64,000 nucleotides of DNA from Endozoicomonas euniceicola (GTDB lineage: Bacteria > Pseudomonadota > Gammaproteobacteria > Pseudomonadales > Endozoicomonadaceae), in NCBI RefSeq assembly GCF_025562755.1, contig NZ_CP103300.1, forward strand, positions 1,178,001 to 1,242,000, written 5' to 3'. Below are positions 59,201 through 64,000 of this stretch, piece after piece. The position numbers and the translations under genes were made by a program. The notes under the pieces were generated by a model. That model saw only the letters and a list, made by a program, of their open reading frames with translations. It made no database searches and was not told where the DNA came from. The number at the start of each line of letters is the position of its first letter. Position 1 is the first letter of the stretch.

Positions 59201-59798
59201 GTACAGAGAAGCCAGGCTGGTGCCCCGGAGAATGTCGCTCCGGGTAATGACTACCCGCATAGATGCATCGCTGACAGAAATAGCCACAGCAGGATAAGAC
59301 GGTTTTTTAACAAGTTGCTGCCAGTTAACAATCGCCCGCTCCAACTCGCCCTCAAGCCTGTTTCTTTTTCTGTCGTTCACCTCTCTGGAAAAAGAAGCAT
59401 CAGGAATCAATCTGTTTTTTAACAATGTTTCTAAAACGGATGCCTGAGAAGGTGATTCCGTCAGCCACTGGTTTTTGTGGCTCCATACATCTCCGGACCT
59501 GCCTGAAAAAACAACGCCGGCGCTTCCGACAGCTGATAAAACGGTTGACGGGAAATAGAAAAGTGAACTGGCAGAAGATGGAGTGAAAACCGCTCTGTTA
59601 TCGTCAACCGTTTTAAAACACACCTGACGACTGTCTGTTAAAAACGCCTTTCCCGGAAAACCTGAAGTTAAATCGCCAACGGTTTCACAAACAACACTGT
59701 CGGAGGCAGCAAAAATCAATGAACTGTTAAACAGGGCGGACAAGGAAAAGTGAATAAAAAAAAAATGAAAATATGGTACGCACGAATAACTTTGACAT
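56207..59798 (-). CDS. Large WD40-like secreted protein; signal peptide frame broken by a homopolymer
   Basis: The long frame starts without an ATG (a TTG at 59743, 1178 residues). Upstream, ATG 59798 with AGGAG before it opens MSKLFVRTIFSF, which would run into HFSLSALFNSSLIFAASDS, a full signal peptide, if the ten-T run (59756-59765) were nine. The intended product would then have 1196 residues. Later features: an Asp-rich part (~220-250), a Cys-rich NNCPLCNHGVC motif near 500, and a C-terminal half of WD-like blades (HLLTLDVHCKLRVYN, HLLMHNTHNLEIW, GKIKLYILLPQWD). Paralogue of the 51798 gene. Phase variation of secretion, gene decay or a homopolymer sequencing error could explain the break. 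Confidence 0.72.
59756..59765. repeat. Ten-base homopolymer within signal-peptide codons
   Basis: Ten A on the plus strand (ten T on the coding strand). Nine would join the ATG-started signal peptide to the long frame of the WD-like protein. Confidence 0.9.
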
Positions 59799-60032
59799 CT
59801 TCAAGTTTGGTCTCCTGCGAATCAAGATTATTCAGATGGCTTTGAGGATGATTCGAAGACTAACCCGATGGTTTAGTGCAACGAGCATCTACATCACCCA
59901 AAAGCAACAAACCAAGATTAGCATCAATCTCAAATGACGCATTAAAGAATGCCCAACCTCCAAAACCCTGTTCTTGCACTCCTCACAATCCCGACTGTTT
60001 TACTTAGGGGCGCAGCATTCAATAACTTACCG

Positions 60033-60123
60033 GGCTGTTGGCTTTTGGCTATTAGCTGCTCATACAGCCAAAAGCCAACAGCCAACAGCCAAAAGCCAAA
60101 AGCCAAAAGCCAAAAGCCAACAG
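60033..60123. repeat. Heptanucleotide repeat array with flanking inverted copy
   Basis: Eight tandem units of AGCCAAM (M = A or C) run from 60066 to about 60121. Just left of them, GGCTGTTGGCTTTTGGCT (60033-60050) is a perfect 18-bp inverted match to 60066-60083, so the start of the array can fold into a long hairpin with a 15-nt loop. The rest of the gap 59817-60284 holds no gene that I can support. Confidence 0.85.
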
Positions 60124-60284
60124 CGGTATATTATGTTCTGCTGCTTCCCTTAGTGGATAAGTACGTATTGTTATAATGACTCAAGGTAACTTCCTACTTC
60201 TTCTTACTGCTAAGGCTATTATCCCTCATCCATGGCCTCAAAAGAAATCCGGAAGTTATTTCGGGACAATTCCTTAGTCATCTT

Positions 60285-60698
60285 TCAGTGCTTAATCCGG
60301 CCACGCAGTGACTTCACCTGACCACGCTGGCTCTTCTTGTCCATGCGCCGGGTCCTGGAGGCTCGGGTGGGTTTGGTCGGTCGACGAGCTTTCTGAACTG
60401 CACCGGCTTTTTGAATCAATTCAACCAGTCGCGACAAAGCATCTTCCCGATTTTTCTCCTGGGTACGGAATCGCTGTGCCTTGATGATGATAATGCCATC
60501 CTGAGTGATTCTCTGGTCACGTAGCTTCAGTAACCTTTCTTTATACAAGTCCGGCAAGGATGAGGCCTGACTGTCAAAACGCAAATGAACAGCAGACGAG
60601 ACCTTATTGACATTTTGCCCACCGGCACCCCCGGCCCGAATAAAAGTAATACTGACTTCCTCATCACTGAGGAGAACATTCTGAGATATTTTGATCAT
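60285..60698 (-). CDS. arfB: Ribosome-rescue peptidyl-tRNA hydrolase ArfB (YaeJ)
   Basis: A 137-residue protein from ATG 60698. It has the release-factor-like core with the catalytic GGQ at residues 26-28 (RAGGAGGQNVNK) and SSAVHLRFD. A long basic tail (KARRPTKPTRASRTRRMDKK) inserts into the empty mRNA channel of stalled ribosomes. ArfB hydrolyses peptidyl-tRNA on ribosomes that have run off truncated mRNA. Length fits E. coli YaeJ (140). It is divergent from pstS. Confidence 0.95.
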   Translation of the reverse strand: MIKISQNVLLSDEEVSITFIRAGGAGGQNVNKVSSAVHLRFDSQASSLPDLYKERLLKLRDQRITQDGIIIIKAQRFRTQEKNREDALSRLVELIQKAGAVQKARRPTKPTRASRTRRMDKKSQRGQVKSLRGRIKH

Positions 60699-60755
60699 TA
60701 TTAATTAAGTGGCTACCTGTTGATCCAGATCAATTTTTCGTACTTTGTAATATTT

Positions 60756-60788
60756 CTGTCATATTTGAGAAACCTTCCTGTCATATAA
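60756..60788 (+). promoter_or_regulatory. Pho box (PhoB-binding repeats) upstream of pstS
   Basis: CTGTCATATTT (60756-60766) and CTGTCATATAA (60778-60788) are two PhoB half-site units spaced exactly 22 bp (two 11-bp turns) apart, with a weaker unit between. They lie about 90 bp before the pstS start. This predicts induction of the operon by phosphate starvation through PhoB-PhoR. Confidence 0.8.
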
Positions 60789-60876
60789 CCTTCCTACTCT
60801 CAGCGTCACTATCAATTTACTTCTGATTTACAATCAAACAGCCACTGGCTGAGAAGTCAATTAAAGAGGCCATAAC

Positions 60877-61719
60877 GTGAAAAAAGCCATTCTGTCTACT
60901 CTGGGTGCTATCGGTGTTGCTGCGACCCTGGTGGGCTGCGGGGGTGCGGAAACACAATCCAGCCAGTCTATCAGTATTTCCGGCTCTACGTCTGTCACTG
61001 AACTGATGGAAGTTCTGGGTGAAACATTCCAGGGCAGCCACCCTGATGTGGTGGTTGAAGTACAGGGTACAGGTTCTTCAGCCGGTATTCGTGCTGCCAA
61101 CGACGGCACCAGTCAGATCGGCATGTCTTCCCGCTCAGTTGCAGACGGCGAACTGTCGGAAGGTGTTAAGAAAATCACCCTGGCACACGATGGCATCGCC
61201 GTGGTGGTTAACAACAGCAATGCCGTTACCAACATGACCACTGACCAGATTTCTGCCATTTACAAAGGCGAAATCACTAACTGGAATGAAGTAGGCGGCT
61301 CTGACAGCCCGATTGTTGTTGTTACCCGTGACCCGGCTTCCGGCACCCGCGGTGCTTTTGAAGACATTATGTCCCTTAAGATGAAAACTGAAGATGGCAA
61401 GAAAATTTCTGCTATCTCAGCTTCTGCCCAGGTAGCCGCCGGTAACGGTGCCGTGAAAACCACGGTGGCACAGAATGACTTTGCCATTGGCTATATCTCT
61501 CTGGGTTCTGTCGACAACAGCCTGAAAGCCCTGTCTGTCAATGGAGTCGAAGCAACACCTGCCAACATCAGCAGCGGTGATTACGGCGTAGCACGTCCAT
61601 TTGAACTGATGTTCAAGAGCGCTGACCAGAGTGAAGCCAGCCACGCTTATCTGGACTGGATGCTGACTGAAGAAGCTCAGCGGATTGTGAAGGAAAAAGG
61701 TTACATCTCCGTAATCTAA
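60877..61719 (+). CDS. pstS: Phosphate ABC transporter substrate-binding protein PstS
   Basis: A 280-residue binding protein with a GTG start at 60877 and AGAGG 8 nt upstream. The signal peptide ends in a lipobox (TLVGC, Cys21), so it is probably a lipoprotein. Phosphate-binding segments are present: ISGSTSVTELME, VQGTGSSAGIRAANDG, IGMSSRSV and TRDPASGTRGAFED. It is of the shorter PstS type common in marine bacteria rather than the 346-residue E. coli form. First gene of the pst operon behind a Pho box. Confidence 0.95.
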   Translation: MKKAILSTLGAIGVAATLVGCGGAETQSSQSISISGSTSVTELMEVLGETFQGSHPDVVVEVQGTGSSAGIRAANDGTSQIGMSSRSVADGELSEGVKKITLAHDGIAVVVNNSNAVTNMTTDQISAIYKGEITNWNEVGGSDSPIVVVTRDPASGTRGAFEDIMSLKMKTEDGKKISAISASAQVAAGNGAVKTTVAQNDFAIGYISLGSVDNSLKALSVNGVEATPANISSGDYGVARPFELMFKSADQSEASHAYLDWMLTEEAQRIVKEKGYISVI

Positions 61720-61860
61720 TTCTGTCAGAGCGCTTTTAAGAGGCCGTTGAACACCAGGTTCACCGGCCATTAGTTATAAGCCCTGCGAGAAAAAATACAG
61801 TATTCGCCAGCAACAGGATGAGTACTGTATTTATCTTGTTATTAGAGAGCCACACTTACC

Positions 61861-62727
61861 ATGACGCCCAACATGCGACAGGTTCGAATCGACAAGTCGT
61901 TCCACAGCCTGTTTTTCCTGAGTGCCCTGGTCAGCACCTTTGCCGTAGCCACCATTGCCGTTTTTATCTTTATTGAAGGATTACCGGCTCTTCAAAGCGT
62001 TGGTGTTGGAAATTTTGTGACCGGCTCCAGCTGGAACCCACCCGGTTATTTTGGCATTCTGCCCATGATCAGCGGATCGCTTCTCTCTACCGCTGGTGCC
62101 ATTGCGATTGGTGTACCGATGGGACTGCTGACCGCAGTCTTTCTGGCAGAAATTGCGCCGGAGCGCGTCGCTCATACTCTGCGTACAGCCATTGAACTGC
62201 TGGCAGGTATTCCTTCTGTTATTTATGGCTTTTTTGGCCTGGTGGTCATCGTACCGCTGATCGAACAGGTCTTTAATATTCCTGCCGGTAACACGACACT
62301 GGCCGGTATTATTGTGTTGGCGATCATGATTCTGCCAACCGTTATCACCCTCTCTGAAACGTCCCTGAGAGCGGTTCCGAAAACATACCGGGAAGGCTCC
62401 CTGGCACTGGGTGCCTCGCAAATATTTACCATATTCAAGGTGGTTATTCCGGCTGCCCGCTCCGGTATCCTTACCGGTGTCATTCTGGGTATTGCCCGTG
62501 CCATTGGTGAAACCATGGCGATTATCATGGTCATGGGTAATGCGCCCATGATTGCCGGACTGCTGGAACCTTCCCGAACCCTGACCGCCAACATTGCACT
62601 GGAAATGTCTTATGCCAGCGGCCTGCATGCCAATGCCCTGTATGCGACGGGTATCGTACTGTTTATCTTTATCATGCTGCTGAACTCCGCACTGCTGTAT
62701 CTCAACCGTAAGAAGGTGTCCAAATGA
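61861..62727 (+). CDS. pstC: Phosphate ABC transporter permease PstC
   Basis: A 288-residue inner-membrane permease with about six membrane helices (first at ALVSTFAVATIAVFIFIEG). The binding-protein-dependent transport signature is present (YREGSLALGASQIFTIFKVVIP, the EAA loop that contacts PstB), and PSVIYGFFGLVVIVPL is typical of PstC. The stop overlaps the pstA start (ATGA), so the two subunits are translated together. The 141-bp gap to pstS has no clear terminator. Confidence 0.95.
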   Translation: MTPNMRQVRIDKSFHSLFFLSALVSTFAVATIAVFIFIEGLPALQSVGVGNFVTGSSWNPPGYFGILPMISGSLLSTAGAIAIGVPMGLLTAVFLAEIAPERVAHTLRTAIELLAGIPSVIYGFFGLVVIVPLIEQVFNIPAGNTTLAGIIVLAIMILPTVITLSETSLRAVPKTYREGSLALGASQIFTIFKVVIPAARSGILTGVILGIARAIGETMAIIMVMGNAPMIAGLLEPSRTLTANIALEMSYASGLHANALYATGIVLFIFIMLLNSALLYLNRKKVSK

Positions 62728-63632
62728 CCACTCTGGTTTCTGAACAGTCTATTCCTGCGGTTACAGAAGAATCTGTTGACCTGAGAGCAGGACAGAACAA
62801 ACGACGCATTCAGGACAATATAGTGTTTGCCCTGATCGTACTCTCTACCGTCGGAACCACGGGCATTCTGGCCTGGATTCTCTGGCATATCGTCAGCAAC
62901 GGCATTGCCCATGTTGACTGGACTTTCCTGACCAGCCACTACTCCCGGACCGGCAGCACCTCCGGTATCTGGCCAATGATCGTCAGCACCCTTTATATGG
63001 TGGGCCTGTCCCTCGCCATTGCTGCGCCCATAGGCATTATGGCGGCGGTGTACCTGACCGAATACTCAAAGCCCGGCAGCAGAGTCGTTAAGATGATTCG
63101 CTTTGCCACTGAAAGCCTGGCAGGCATTCCTTCAATCATTTACGGTCTGTTTGGTCTGACTCTGTTTGTTTCGACCCTGGGCATGGGCTTTTCCATTCTC
63201 GCCGGAGCCATGACCCTGAGTATCCTGATTCTGCCCGTGATCATTCGCACCACGGAAGAGTCTTTGATGTCAGTGCCTCACACTTATCGTGAAGGTTCCT
63301 ACGCTCTGGGTGCCTCCCGCATTTACACCATCTGGCGTCTGATTCTGCCCAATGCCCTGCCCGGCATTATCACCTCAATCATCCTGTGTATTGGCCGGAT
63401 TATCGGTGAATCAGCCCCCGTATTCATGACGGCAGGCATGGTGGCACGCATTCCCCACTCTGTATTCGACTCTGGTCGTACACTGACCGTACACCTTTAT
63501 AAACTGACCACTGAACTGTTTTCCATCAGTGAATGGAATCAGGCGTATGCCACGGCTACCACTCTGGTGCTGATTGTGCTGGGACTGAACATCCTGACCC
63601 GTGTGATTTCCAAATATTTCAAGGCTAAATGA
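62724..63632 (+). CDS. pstA: Phosphate ABC transporter permease PstA
   Basis: A 302-residue permease partner of PstC. About 40 polar residues precede the first membrane helix (FALIVLSTVGTTGILAWIL). Family blocks: GIWPMIVSTLYMVGLSLAIAAPIG in the first permease half, ESLAGIPSIIYGLFGL, and the EAA loop YREGSYALGASRIYTIWRLILP. Followed after one base by pstB. Confidence 0.95.
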   Translation: MTTLVSEQSIPAVTEESVDLRAGQNKRRIQDNIVFALIVLSTVGTTGILAWILWHIVSNGIAHVDWTFLTSHYSRTGSTSGIWPMIVSTLYMVGLSLAIAAPIGIMAAVYLTEYSKPGSRVVKMIRFATESLAGIPSIIYGLFGLTLFVSTLGMGFSILAGAMTLSILILPVIIRTTEESLMSVPHTYREGSYALGASRIYTIWRLILPNALPGIITSIILCIGRIIGESAPVFMTAGMVARIPHSVFDSGRTLTVHLYKLTTELFSISEWNQAYATATTLVLIVLGLNILTRVISKYFKAK

Positions 63633-63633
63633 T

Positions 63634-64000
63634 ATGCGCACTCCTGAGCTGCACCAGAGCAAATTCAAGATTGAAAACCTGAACCTGCACTACGGTGAAA
63701 AGCAGGCTCTGTTCGATATCTCCATGAACATTCCTGAAAAGGAAGTCACTGCACTCATCGGTCCTTCAGGCTGCGGCAAGTCTACCTTGCTGCGTACCCT
63801 GAACCGCATGAACGACCTGATTCCGGATGCCCGTATTAATGGTTCGGTACAACTGGACAAGCTGGATATCTACGGTCAGATTGATGTGCAACGTCTGCGT
63901 ATGAAAGTCGGCATGGTGTTCCAGAAAGCCAACCCGTTCCCAATGAGTATCTACGACAACATCACCTACGGACTGCGCGCCCAGGGCATTAGCAACCGGC
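63634..64000 (+). CDS. pstB: Phosphate ABC transporter ATPase PstB, N-terminal part (cut by window end)
   Basis: ATG 63634 begins MRTPELHQSKFKIENLNLHYG. The Walker A motif GPSGCGKST is at residues 43-51, followed by LRTLNRMNDLIPDARINGSV and the Q-loop region GMVFQKANPFPMSIYDNI, all typical of PstB. About 122 codons are visible; the signature motif, Walker B and the rest lie beyond the window. It powers phosphate uptake through PstC-PstA. Confidence 0.95.
   Translation, partial: MRTPELHQSKFKIENLNLHYGEKQALFDISMNIPEKEVTALIGPSGCGKSTLLRTLNRMNDLIPDARINGSVQLDKLDIYGQIDVQRLRMKVGMVFQKANPFPMSIYDNITYGLRAQGISNR

Noticed and set aside
60066..60123. Short direct repeats as a possible CRISPR array
   Set aside because: Units are 7 bp, directly adjacent and without spacers; there are no cas genes nearby.
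61981..62628. 215-codon minus-strand frame opposite pstC
   Set aside because: His/Asn/Arg/Gly-rich shadow of a membrane protein gene; pstC is certain.

Overview
The window looks like a chromosomal segment of a host-associated marine gammaproteobacterium. Endozoicomonas or a close relative is my inference; there is no rRNA or other phylogenetic marker here. The housekeeping genes (trhO, slyD, tag, rlmF, arfB, pstSCA-pstB) are of gammaproteobacterial type. Between them lie very long ORFs, eukaryote-like domains and several insertion sequences, as expected for a large-genome symbiont or facultative pathogen of invertebrates.

Layout. 1-3202 (minus): the N-terminal half of a eukaryotic-type Ser/Thr kinase, cut by the window edge, behind a long coiled-coil protein. 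3430-7416: trhO, a YdjM-like membrane hydrolase, two unknown proteins (one possibly a permuted papain-like enzyme) and slyD. 7651-9144: a secreted protein ending in a near-canonical animal-type TRAF domain after a coiled coil. 9131-14512: one large gene cut in two by an intact IS1380-family element; the join can be reconstructed exactly. 14.7-22.2 kb: a mobile-element zone with an IS607-type element, a decayed partial copy of tag beside the intact tag, ISL3 and IS66-like remnants, an IS605-type element, and a frameshifted YopT-like protease. 22.2-24.5 kb: a TPP riboswitch driving a fungal THI5-type pyrimidine synthase, then rlmF. 24.6-29.9 kb: a large helical protein, a membrane protein and a Tim44-like protein.

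30.0-51.8 kb is the centrepiece: a direct tandem duplication of an approximately 10.8 kb unit. Each copy encodes one giant protein (3449 and 3487 residues) with the architecture of large clostridial toxins: a TcdA/B-like glycosyltransferase region with a degraded active site, a C80 cysteine protease domain with His and Cys retained, a polybasic furin-like site, a hydrophobic TcdB-like translocation region, a second furin-like site, and RTX-like repeats near the C-terminus. The two copies differ mostly in the N-terminal cargo part and in one internal patch; the remainder is almost identical.

51.8-59.8 kb carries two secreted Cys-rich, WD40-like proteins flanking two unknown genes. One of them has a 10-base homopolymer that puts its signal peptide out of frame. 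60.3-64.0 kb returns to housekeeping: arfB, then a Pho-box-controlled pstS-pstC-pstA-pstB operon that runs off the window.

No tRNA, rRNA or CRISPR array was seen. All functional calls come from reading motifs by eye, without database searches.
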